DNA from: Notospermus geniculatus
Taxonomy: Eukaryota > Nemertea > Pilidiophora > Heteronemertea > Lineidae
NCBI GenBank assembly: GCA_002633025.1
Contig: NMRB01000364.1
Span: 155,494-219,493, forward strand
Direction of reading: 5' to 3'
Length of the DNA stretch: 64,000 bases
Shown piece after piece: positions 34,453-43,896 of the stretch. The notes beneath the pieces were generated by a model that searched no databases, was not told the DNA's origin, and saw only the letters and a program-made list of their open reading frames with translations. A program made the translations under genes and the position numbers. How positions within the stretch are numbered: the stretch's first letter is position 1; each line of letters starts with the position of its first letter.

Positions 34453-34604
34453 CTTGTGCTCGTATGTGCCAGGAGAATTGTTCGACATTTGGGATTCTCC
34501 CCGCCGACGTACGATTCGACTGTCATCTGAACCACAAGAAAGCAACATGCATGGAGAGGGAAGAAGCAGTAAAATATCCTGGATCACGGATGTACCAGAG
34601 AAAG
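34453..34604 (+). CDS. Candidate exon: PAN/apple-like domain
   Basis: Between an acceptor (atcaattttag) and a donor (gtatcg) the frame encodes CARMCQENCSTFG, then DCHLN, and ends GSRMYQRK. Cys spacing plus the terminal GS-x-Y-Y/Q-K pattern matches PAN/apple domains, which mediate binding in extracellular proteins. The same frame is open from 34365 (ATG) to 34640. No neighbouring exon of the same type is recognised, so this may be a fragment. Confidence 0.45.
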
Positions 34605-35160
34605 GTATCGAGAACCAATATACATGTAGTGCGAGTATAGTTTTTGCATTCTGCTTTACTGTCACCCCTGGTCACACCCCGCAGCAGCTCTGTACTGCAT
34701 TTTGTAAAAAATCGCAATTTCGACGTCTTGTATTGTAATCAGCGAATATCAACTGTTTTTTGGGGGGAAGGGGATGAAACCACCTTCCGTCCTTGAAGCG
34801 AATTGATAGTGGATTTTATTTACATTTGGCTGGTGTTTGTAAACGCAAAATTTCAGCCAATCAGAATGCACGAACATTTCTTTGTTGACATTGTGGAGAA
34901 GTTTGTTTACATTCTTCCCGAAAATTCGTCCCCTTTCAAATTCTATTTCTAAATCAAATTTTTTCGATATCAATTCGGTCGCCAGTAGGGAAACTTCATT
35001 GACATTGACGCCACTTGCTTTTAAGGGTAAGATTCCATTAACGCGAATTTCTAGCGGTGCGATGCCGCAAACATTGTTCGTTTCCACGGTGTTGGTCATC
35101 GGCAAAGAATGTGGCATCGCCTCGCTCGAAATTCGCCTGTGGATTATCAGGTTTAGATGC
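34605..35160. other. Spacer with unassigned minus ORF
   Basis: A 122-codon minus ORF (34749-35117) has balanced composition (LEIRVNGILPLK, KKFDLEIEFERG) but no family that I recognise. It could be part of a degraded repeat. Confidence 0.3.
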
Positions 35161-35163
35161 TAA

Positions 35164-35413
35164 AGGGCCTGTCACACTGAAGTAGTTCTCTAAACGTCCT
35201 GCCCCGTCCTAAAAAAATCGTAAAACGGGCTAGAACGTGTAACCCTTGGCCTAGTAATGCTTCGACGTTCTAATAGCACCCGTCCCGTCCATGAAGTTCG
35301 TAAAATGACTGTAAAAAGTTGCCGCTACGTCAGCTCCGTTCACAGACAGTTTGAGCCCGTTCGGGAAAATTTTCAAGAACGTGCTGAGAACTACTTCAGT
35401 GTGACAGGCCCTT
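35164..35413. mobile_element. MITE with TAA duplication (first of a head-to-head pair)
   Basis: Ends agggcctgtcacactgaag and the complement, flanked by TAA. Internal blocks (gtaaaacgggctagaacgtg, cgttcacagacagtttgagc) reappear inverted in the adjacent element. Confidence 0.85.
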
Positions 35414-35416
35414 AAT

Positions 35417-35662
35417 ACCCCCATCACACTGAGCTAGTTCTCAGTACGTTCTTGAAAATGTTGCCGAACGGGCTCAAACTGTGTGTGAACGGAGCGGACG
35501 TAGTGGCAACGTTTTACAGTCTTTTTACGAACTTCGTGGATGGGAAGGGTGCTCCAGTACATCGAAGCATTATTTGGCCAAGGGTACACGTTCTAGCCCG
35601 TTTTACGATTTTTTAGGACGGGGCAGGACGTTTTGATAACGACTTCAGTGTGATGGGGGTAT
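35417..35662. mobile_element. MITE, second of head-to-head pair
   Basis: Ends tacccccatcacactgag and complement. Its interior is an inverted, diverged copy of 35164-35413, with different outermost bases. The two share a single TAA boundary. Confidence 0.85.
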
Positions 35663-35665
35663 TAA

Positions 35666-35829
35666 TGGCGGCGCACACGAGCGACAATTTTGACCGATTT
35701 GTCGGCCGACTTGGCTTCCGACCGCCAAAGCGACAAGATTTGGCGCTTCTGATTGGCTGATGCCTATTCGCACCACCAGTCTCGTCGGCGGTCGCCCAGA
35801 TTTAGTCGCTCGTGTGCGCCGCCCTTTAG
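35666..35829. mobile_element. MITE, gcgac-type
   Basis: Ends ggcggcgcacacgagcgac and gtcgctcgtgtgcgccgcc with interior gcgac/gtcgc clusters. It lies directly against the previous MITE. Confidence 0.8.
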
Positions 35830-35841
35830 GCATGTTAAGGG

Positions 35842-36085
35842 CACCGCAGACTGGCGATTTTTCGAGCGATTTTCTAGGCGACCGCCCTTGCGACCACAGA
35901 GGCGACTGAACATATCTTTAGTTTTTTTAGTTTTTGTTGACTCGTTTGCGACAAATGCTTCTTTGGAAGATCAGTGATGACGTGGATAACATCACTGGTC
36001 GACCTCAAAGGTAATTATTGCAGGCGACGTAGTAGTCGCATCGGTAGGCGCCCCTATTTTAGTCGCCAGTGTGCGGAGCCCTTTA
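35842..36085. mobile_element. MITE, related gcgac-type
   Basis: Ends agggcaccgcagactggcga and tcgccagtgtgcggagccct, bordered by TTA on the left and TTA or TAG on the right. It follows 35666-35829 after about 12 bp. Confidence 0.75.
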
Positions 36086-36412
36086 GGAAACCTCTAGCTT
36101 TCATTGTGACTGCAAGCTATTGAAATGCACACGAGAACGCTAACTTCATTGACGTCATTATGCTATTGGAATTAAAAACAGAAACGCTATGAAGTACAGG
36201 GACACCCTTCATAAAGTTCATTCATAAGCCATTGAAACGGAGTTGGAAACGTTGGCCGCACATACTAAGGAAATGCATTGGAATTCGTTGCAGATCAGTA
36301 GTTTGTGATGTCGTTATGGCTAACGTTGGCGATTAATTGTTGTTACCTAACGCGAAGACAGGTCATCTGAAGAGATTTACAGCGATATTGTACTAAATCT
36401 GTTTAACTTTGG
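36086..36412. other. Intergenic, nothing recognised
   Basis: No gene, element end or repeat could be supported. Confidence 0.4.
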
Positions 36413-36924
36413 TTAAGGCCGCCGCACACAATACATTTTTTCCTACGAAATATTTCGCACGATTTCTTAACTAATTTTATTGGAAGGAAATACCGTAGAG
36501 TCGATTCTATAACATCAATGCATTATATGCCGAAGTTTTGCCCCAGTTCATTACGATGATGTCAGAGTCCGGTTTCCCGCCTGCATTGATCGACCAATGG
36601 CACACAGGAGAAGGCCTGGTCAGTTCCTTGCGTATAAGACATGAGGTGGTGGGATCACTAGGCCTATGTTGTCAGTCAAATGCCGCAGTTTACAACTTGT
36701 ATCAACAAAGAATGCACTCACGCACGCAAAATCCAAAGCTTTTGTCAGCCACTGCACAGAGCCGTGGAATTCTTGAATGCATGGTGAAATNNNNNNNNNN
36801 NNNNNNNNNAATCCATTGACATCGCTCCGATGTCCTTCTCTTGTTCATTATGATTCATTCAGTTACACGCCAATGGCTCGCTTGGAATGCGTTTGTCTGG
36901 GGGGAAACCCAATGACTATAGATC

Positions 36925-37972
36925 GACCTTAATAGATATAAACCCCAAGCGGCAGAGGTAGAAATTACGAACAGCCACGAGGCACCTACTACCTCTGAAA
37001 ACGATACACCCTCTAGCGCCAGCTCGTCAGCCATCGGACTTACAATATTTTTCACAGTTCCATAAAATGTTTTGCTGATGAAATTAAAAGGATGCGAAAA
37101 AACCATGCCCAAACCGGGACTCGAACCCACGGATTCTTGGTTGCTAGCCCTACCCACTAGACTGCTGGGCCAGCTGCCAGCAGTAGGAATTTTTGTCCAT
37201 ACAGTTCGTACAATATTATCCATATATGGACCTAAACCCTCACTTCTAGCCCTAACCCTAACCCTCACCCAACCCCCAGCTACCCCCTCGCGCCCTAAAA
37301 ACTATACGGGCGCGGGTCCTTATTACAGTACAAAGTTAGTTCCTACATCAGTCACATATGGATATCGTGGCGCTACTAGTCCGGCTGACGGGCTAGCTCT
37401 AGTCGCACATAGGCCAACACCCTCTCGGACGGTCACAGTTGGTTTCACGCACTTGAACAGCACGCACTTGAACAGTAAAGATCTCAGCACAGCTGACAAA
37501 TGAGAAAAATCCAAAAATAATCTGTGATGGCACCGAGATTCGAACCCACAACCCTCTGATCAATTCGCCACACACTTTCTGTCCGCCCCAGGAAGACTGC
37601 TTGCATGCATGACGACGATTCCGATCGCTTTATTTCCTCATGGAGATCTTCAAAACCACAGCGCCTTTATTGTATATCAGCGTCGTTGTGTGCAAGTAGT
37701 CTTCGTGGTGCGTACAGAAAGAGGTTGGCGAATCCATCAGAGGGTTGTGGGTTCGAATCTCGGTCCCATCACAGATTATTTTTCTTTTTTTCTCATTTGG
37801 CAGCTGTGCTGAGATCTTTACTGTTCAAGAGCGTGCTGGCAAGGGAAACCAACTGTGACCGTCCGATAGGGTGTATCGTTTTCGGAGGTTTGGAAGTGCC
37901 TTGTGGCTGTTCGTAATTTTTACCTCTGCCGTTTGGGGTTTATATCTATTAAGTTCAGCTTAACGCTATGTT
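36925..37972. mobile_element. Foldback with tRNA-like arms (second copy)
   Basis: Same family as 6882-7650: ends ttaatagatataaacccc and complement, the same gaaattacgaacagccac block and B-box segments (minus ~37540, plus ~37750). The left arm carries an insertion (37010-37415) with another tRNA-like segment and a short ccctaaccctaaccct run. The left terminus lacks gctgaac. Confidence 0.8.
37105..37185 (-). repeat. tRNA-like segment
   Basis: On the minus strand it has a tagtgggtaggg-like A box and gggttcgagtcccgg as B box. It sits inside an insertion within the foldback arm and does not fold to a full cloverleaf. Confidence 0.5.
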
Positions 37973-38192
37973 ATTTTTTATTCACTCCCATTTCGAACCG
38001 GTGGTTTAAACTCGAGTTTACTGTATTTCCTATAGCATTTTATTGTGCTGATTCTCTTTATTGTACAAGAAAAATAGGACAGAATCCATTTGTGGATTTT
38101 TTCCTATACGACAAAAATGGGACGATGTTTCCCGTCATACACGGTAAAATAAAGTCCTACAAAATATTTCGTAGGAAAAAATGTATCGTGTA

Positions 38193-38448
38193 TAGCCTAG
38201 TTTATACTTCGACGCAAGACAATCGGCGTCCGACGCCCGATCAAATCTGAACGCCGACTTCGCAGAATTGATTCACATGTCCAGCGTACATTAGCGACGG
38301 CAACCCGTTATGAAATTACTCAAGTAATTACAGCCTCGCGATTGGACGCCGAACAAATCGCACGACGGGGTCGGCGTCGAACGCAAGATCGCGCGTCGGT
38401 CGCCAGCGATGGTCGTGCGTTGAAGTATAAACAAAGCTATCGGCGGCC
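38193..38448. mobile_element. MITE, tcgacgc-rich
   Basis: Ends agtttatacttcgacgca and gcgttgaagtataaac with CG-rich interior (cgtcggtcgcc). It is inserted in the right end of the outer MITE. Confidence 0.75.
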
Positions 38449-38795
38449 TTTAGCCAACGTTCATCTTTGAAGTTGTCAATTTATATTATTAATTGATACA
38501 GGACTGCCCTCACCAGCATATACTTAGTACACCCGCAACATTTTCTCAAACAAGAACAACATTCCTAAGCAAGACGATCTTTTGATCCACTGGCAACAAT
38601 TTAGAAACATTTTAACAAAATTTGTAAACGTGTTTAAAAATTCTTTCATAACATTTGTCCAAATGGTGATGTAACTCTAAATGTTGAGGAAATGTTGCTA
38701 GATACAGACCTTTACAGGCACACGTAAGACGTACGCTTCAGTACCGACTAACGCGACAGATTCCCGTGATTCCTCCAATAAACAAGAAGAAACGG

Positions 38796-39737
38796 ATGGT
38801 GGTTTTCTCTGACAAAACTCTCCCCGTTATCACAATGTTTTATCGTGAATATCCAGTGCCGTTAACTAGGATCATTCGGTATTCCAAGGGTCCGAAGTCG
38901 TATCAATTAACACACAATTATACAGCATATTTAAAACAATATTTCAGGCGAATGAATTGGAAAATAATATCTAAATACATCCTGTTTAATAAAGGAATGA
39001 CCGGAAAATCTCGCAGAAATGTGTGGAAATCACTGTTGCTGTTTGACCTTACCATTGGCAGGTTTGTGGGCAAGGTACACACACCGAAGCAAGAACAATG
39101 CAAGGTTGATGACCGCACCCATAATATTCTGCGCACGCGTGATATGTACCGCTTCGTTTTTGCCTGTCCAGTTTTGGGAAAAAATCATATTTCTGCTACT
39201 ATTTACCTCTCCCGTAGGAAGTATTACAAAAAGCAGTTTGAGATTTCCCTGATAAACAATGACACTGTACACGTGAATTTCAAATCAACATATTTGTCCC
39301 ATTTTCACGCTTTCATCGGCGACTTCAAATACATTGTCCTCGTACAAACACAAATGTTTACAGTTTCGCAGTTGACAATTTTTTGCGATATCCGCATTGG
39401 ATTGCGTAATCAAATAAACGACATCCTGACAACAACTGGCAGATTTACATTCACCGCAATAAATTTTCATTCTGGGTTGTTTTTTGGCCAGTACATTTAT
39501 ACCCTCCGATGGTTCCTGTGGACAATACTTTGCAGTCCGAAACAGGGACTTGAGTTGGAAATAAAACGAGTTGGAATCAGGCGAGATTTTCTAGAACTGC
39601 GAGGGTCAAAAATAAGAAATACAGACGATGGCATGGTTTACATCGACGATTACAAGAATATCCTGCACGTACACCCAAACAAGAAATTGATGTACAACAG
39701 AGTCTACGAGTACAGTAAAGGAATGTTGCCAAAATAA
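38796..39737 (+). CDS. Unrecognised single-exon protein A (313 aa)
   Basis: A clean open frame. The first ATG is 38796, while upstream sequence is open to 38766 without ATG. The protein is basic and rich in aromatic residues, with strand-like hydrophobic stretches (LPVITMFYREYP, FKYIVLVQTQMF) and no signal peptide, zinc site or nuclease motif that I know. It shares a colinear set of positions with the next ORF: PVIT, GRFV, a Cys, D then hydrophobics and ACP, FEISLINNDTVHVN, YIVLV and RVYEYSKGM near the end. Length and frame integrity in repeat-rich DNA argue that it is, or recently was, under selection. Confidence 0.6.
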   Translation: MVVFSDKTLPVITMFYREYPVPLTRIIRYSKGPKSYQLTHNYTAYLKQYFRRMNWKIISKYILFNKGMTGKSRRNVWKSLLLFDLTIGRFVGKVHTPKQEQCKVDDRTHNILRTRDMYRFVFACPVLGKNHISATIYLSRRKYYKKQFEISLINNDTVHVNFKSTYLSHFHAFIGDFKYIVLVQTQMFTVSQLTIFCDIRIGLRNQINDILTTTGRFTFTAINFHSGLFFGQYIYTLRWFLWTILCSPKQGLELEIKRVGIRRDFLELRGSKIRNTDDGMVYIDDYKNILHVHPNKKLMYNRVYEYSKGMLPK

Positions 39738-41163
39738 GTAAGAAAACAATTTAAAATCTATCTAAAAGACCAGCTTACTCTTTGTTCAATATCGTTACTG
39801 CATCTCTTGCTCCGTTACTACGGTTACTAGGCTACTCAATTTATTACGTCATAATTTTCACGAAATTCACTTCAGTGCACATTACACCACACGATGCATT
39901 GAAATTTAAAATGGCCCCTGATCGGCCGGAGATCACCTACTGCGACTTCGTCATACGCGTGTTTTGGAAGAAAACAAAGTAATGAATGATGCAAGTTCCG
40001 ACGACCAAACTGCAAGCATAGACCAGAACCATGCATGCTAGCTCCAAACATTATGTACAGCTGGGGTCAAAAGTTTACATACACCTTGGTCAAAAAAATC
40101 AACTCATATTTCCAAAGGGTTTTATTGTTCTTTCAAAAACTTAAGAGACTATGTACATGTATAGTGTATGTTAACTTTGAACCACTGTATTTCTGGGAAA
40201 CAACCAGACAACGAACTACTAGTACCATCATAAGACATCAAACCCCAAAAGCAACCACTTGGTCTTCGACATTCGGAGAAAAACGTGATATCCAAAGAAA
40301 TTTTCAATGCAACTTTCTCCAATTGTTTTATATGATAGCTATGGGTCTTCTCCATGATGTGTGAAAATTCCATACGATTCCATTCAGTAGTTCTTGTGAT
40401 ATGGAACATTTAGCAGCCAGCCCCCTTGCGCACAATCTGTCTCTCGGGTATCTGCTATACATTTAGATAGACTCCTGTACATATGTACATATGTACAGGG
40501 ATGTAACCAACAGGTTTATCCAGCCCTGGCGTATTTATGAATTGGTCGTTCTTCACCAATTTGGGCTCTGAGCTAGTGGATTGTTGTATGCTACGGCCAC
40601 CAACCCAAATTTGGTTATAAATATTATTTTAACATGGAAATTTGGGTGATAAGAGCCATCTGGTGAGAAAAACTGGAACTCATCGGACAAGCACCAGCAT
40701 GACCAGCGTGTGCCCAAGTGGTTGCTTTAGGGGTTTGATGTCTTTATGCTAGTACGTTACATAACTCTGGAATAAAGAAAGTGAAATCAATGAATGTAGC
40801 AAGAAGATAAAGTAGACACCTGGGCTGGGTTGCACAAAACTCATGTTAGCGCTAACATGATGTTAGCGCTAACATCATGTTAAATGACGTAAAATGACAA
40901 TGGATTTTGACGTCATCTAACATAAAAGTTAGCGCTAACATGAGTTTTGTGCAACCGGCCCCTGAAGTATAATTCCCCATTAAAAAAGTATTTGTAAGAA
41001 CAATAAAACCTTTTGAAAGGACGACATCATGTGACATGTTCTGCAGAATGGTTTTTGAACTGGGGGAGGCCCACGGAAGATTTTCCGTTCCCATGTAACT
41101 GTAATCGTTGAATTCTAGGTTCGAAGGTTCATTCGGTACAAACGTAAAAGGGTTTCAGTGAAG
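39738..41163. other. Spacer between paralogous ORFs
   Basis: A short ORF (39782-39982, 66 codons) has no recognised motif. A hairpin MITE lies at 40824-40960. The stretch around 40480 has a gtacatatgtac repeat. Confidence 0.45.
40824..40960. mobile_element. Hairpin MITE (ttagcgctaacat)
   Basis: Ends gggttgcacaaaactcatg and complement. Inside are three copies of the palindromic ttagcgctaa. Confidence 0.8.
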
Positions 41164-42108
41164 ATGATCCCACCTTTGGTTATCGGTAAACACGACCGTT
41201 GGTTCTTTGACAGTTCAGGAGGGAAAATAGTGTTCCATGTACCTCCTACTGGTTTGACCAATGAAATGCCAATAATTACTGTACTTGTCTACAGCTTACA
41301 TGACAGCACTTTTTGTCTTACGTACAACACATCGATGGCAGAGAGAATGGATATCGTCGGCGGTAATATCGAGTCTCTTTACAAGTTATGTATTTTATAT
41401 ACTTTGAAAAATCCCCGGATGCATGTGCTTTATAATGTCACCAAAGGTGGTGGCTTCAGCGGCCGATTTGTCATCCCACCTACTGACCGTTGCTTACGAA
41501 AAAGTTCATTGCGTTTTGATCACAATTCTGACGTTGTTGTTGTATCGTGCCTGAGACGGAAGTACCAGGAAGTCTCGTTGTATTACAGCACTGAACACAT
41601 ATTAGGTGGTAGTATTCATATTAGACTTGAAAATGGTACACGACTTAATATTGCAAGTGAGCAATTTTTATATGAGAGCGAAGAGTTGTACTATCGGCAA
41701 TATGCCATACACCCACTCTACATAGTTATTTTAAGACGAAGACACCGATACATGCCGTCAAAGCACGTGATCAGAAGTCTGCAATATCTCAAACACACTT
41801 ACAGACCCTTACTATTTTATAATGGATACTTTGAGGTGGTGTTTCTTGTAGGTTTACCCGGTCCCCATGCAGTCAGTTTCCAAAAAAACGCCCACGCGTT
41901 CAATGATGTTCCTGAGAAGGACTCCACTGACATGACCTTTATTGAAAGTCTAGTTGATTTCACGCCGCATATCAGGATGCACAGACGGGAAATTGTTTCT
42001 TTCAACTCGTTCGATGGGTCTCTCTTGTACTTCTTTTATTATCCGTTACGTCCTAGGAAATGTATTTCATTCGTTCGTGTGTACACCACTAACGACATGC
42101 GGCATTGA
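41164..42108 (+). CDS. Unrecognised single-exon protein B (314 aa)
   Basis: Open frame from an ATG at 41164 (MIPPLVIGKHDRWF). The frame upstream opens only six bases earlier, and a cag precedes it that could be a splice acceptor. No known domain. Predicted mostly beta-strand with Tyr/Arg/His-rich stretches (YYRQYAIHPLYIVILRRRH). Colinear similarity to ORF A: MPIITVLVY, GRFVIPPTDRC, D-VVVVSC, IHIRLENGTRLN, LYIVIL and FVRVYTTNDM. The two lie in the same orientation 1.4 kb apart, as in a tandem duplication. The upstream position next to SFXN5 gives no functional clue. Confidence 0.6.
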   Translation: MIPPLVIGKHDRWFFDSSGGKIVFHVPPTGLTNEMPIITVLVYSLHDSTFCLTYNTSMAERMDIVGGNIESLYKLCILYTLKNPRMHVLYNVTKGGGFSGRFVIPPTDRCLRKSSLRFDHNSDVVVVSCLRRKYQEVSLYYSTEHILGGSIHIRLENGTRLNIASEQFLYESEELYYRQYAIHPLYIVILRRRHRYMPSKHVIRSLQYLKHTYRPLLFYNGYFEVVFLVGLPGPHAVSFQKNAHAFNDVPEKDSTDMTFIESLVDFTPHIRMHRREIVSFNSFDGSLLYFFYYPLRPRKCISFVRVYTTNDMRH

Positions 42109-42140
42109 AGGCTGTTTGTACCCCTTTGCCTACGAGAGGA

Positions 42141-42310
42141 CTGAGCGGAGCCACGGTGGTGTAGTGGTTCGGGTCGTCTGACCTAGGGGTATATATGTAC
42201 CAAGTTTCAGATCAATAGCCCCAGCGGTTACGAAACGTGCCCTGCTAACGGACGACGACGGGCGACGGACACCCCAGGACGACAAAAGCTCACGGGTGAG
42301 CTAAAAATCG
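42141..42310 (+). repeat. SINE-like repeat, copy 1
   Basis: Begins with gccacggtggtgtagtggtt (tRNA A-box-like) and carries gtatatatgtaccaagtttc, aatagccccagcggttacg and agctcacgggtgagct. The same sequence occurs inverted at 48806-48945 in an SFXN5 intron. Confidence 0.7.
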
Positions 42311-43773
42311 GTGACAAAACTGAACAGTGATGATTTTAATGGTGAGACATCTGTGCTCGTGACAGTTTACGTACACTTGAACTCGCGAAGTATGTTGGTC
42401 AAGATTAAATGATTTGAGTGTAAATACGAAGTTATCGGCTTTTACAAGTGTGTCAGCTATGATTATTTCATCGAGCAGTGGTATTTCGAAAACCCCTTAT
42501 TCATGGACATCAACTTGCCTGATTTAAAATTCGCACAAATTACGATGGTTTAGTTGGGGAAGAGGTCTGCTTGTCTTGAGCAACACGACAAACCTGGGTT
42601 CCCGGGAAAACGGCCTAATGCGTGTTCAGGGCAAGGTATTTTGAAAAGGGGTTTTACCGTGCACTGGCCTTTCTCTTAACAATGGACTTTTTGAAGTGAC
42701 AAGCAACTGAGCCAATGATAATACTTTGCGGTATTCCGTGGAATATGTCGGACGACAGATGACCAAGGGGAGCGTCAACCCGTCCTGATATTCTCCGCTG
42801 GAGGCAGCATCCTTCAGGAACTGTGTACGACAGGCTGTCGTCGGGGGACGTGAGGATGGACTGTGAAGTAGCCGTAGCTCCAGCAGGTCAGGAATCGAAC
42901 TGGCCACCTTTCAAGCCGGATACGCCTCGTTATGACCAGGTAGACCTACATGTATTAGGCTACATTACTTGCTATTATGTGATGACCATGTATGTAGGCC
43001 ATACTCATTTCAATCTTCTCCACCATATCGGTAGGCCTTGGTATTATTGGAACCAAAGTTTCCTCATCATCCGTACAATTCAACGTTCGTGACCAACATT
43101 AAGGTTGTTACAAGACCCCCTTTATTTGTCTGGCCAAATAAACACTACACACTGGCTGAAGGGAGCTGAAATGGAACACTCGATCTGATGAAACCACAGC
43201 TAAGAATCCCCACCATCATGACCATCGAATCAGTATCATTCAGGTCATCTTGGCTACCAAGGGTTTGTGACATCACTCCGCCCTCCAACTACGCTCGCCA
43301 AACCCTTGACGAACTTCGCTTGTGGTAAGCTGTTTCCAACCAGATGTTCCTGTTTGTGGACGGACTCCCGCCGCTAGTTTCCATTTTCATCATAGATCGT
43401 CAACATTTGCAGTAAACCTGAACATTTTTAAATACCACGTCAGTTTTTCTGTACATCTACCTTCTCTGGTTTAGAAAATTGGCGGTATTTTTGTTCAACA
43501 GCATAGTTCATGCGAGAAGTGGGTAAATCCCAATTGATAGAATAGCTCACCATCCTCGTTCCTAATACTTTCCAACCACAAAATACACAGCGGTCGGTTT
43601 AATTGGCTTACTGCCAACCTGGGTGTGAGGTGGCTAACAAGTATTCTGATTGGTGCACCGCAACTCGAGGTGCGAGAGGAACAGAAATCCTGGCGAAGTT
43701 CTCCATGGGTTTGTGCGTACGAAGTATGAGGTAGTACAGACACGTGGTAGGCCATGATGGATTCAGGTAGGCT
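42311..43773. other. 5' flank of SFXN5, no exon assigned
   Basis: No upstream SFXN exon is obvious. The promoter and any 5' untranslated exon should lie here, but no core promoter motif is convincing. Confidence 0.35.
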
Positions 43774-43896
43774 ATGTCGAACAGAATGTGCCGGAATGCA
43801 GAGTGCTTCCGTCGTTTTCCGTTGCAGACGACATTCAATGGACGGCTGAGACATTTCATCGACGTGACGGATCCAACCACCTTGTTCACATCACAG
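43774..43896 (+). CDS. SFXN5: SFXN5 exon 1 (N-terminus)
   Basis: ATG at 43774 gives [18 protein letters not shown] before the conserved [20 protein letters not shown]. The donor is gtcagt, phase 0. A pyrimidine-rich stretch ending cag at 43827 could be an acceptor, in which case the start would lie in an unseen upstream exon. RRFPLQTTF aligns with the family's RFQQTSF, so I favour the ATG. Confidence 0.75.

Larger units (their letters stand above)
36413..38461. mobile_element. MITE split by later insertions (nested stack)
   Basis: The outer ends aaggccgccg (36416) and cggcggccttt (38450) are inverted, and next to them acattttttcctacgaaata (left) is matched by its complement near 38165-38190. 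Between lie a tRNA-like foldback (36925-37972) and another MITE at the right end (38193-38448). A run of 19 Ns sits at 36791-36809. Confidence 0.65.

Noticed and set aside
37247-37275. Telomere
   Set aside because: Only two or three ccctaa units inside an insertion in a MITE stack. This is a short interstitial match at most.
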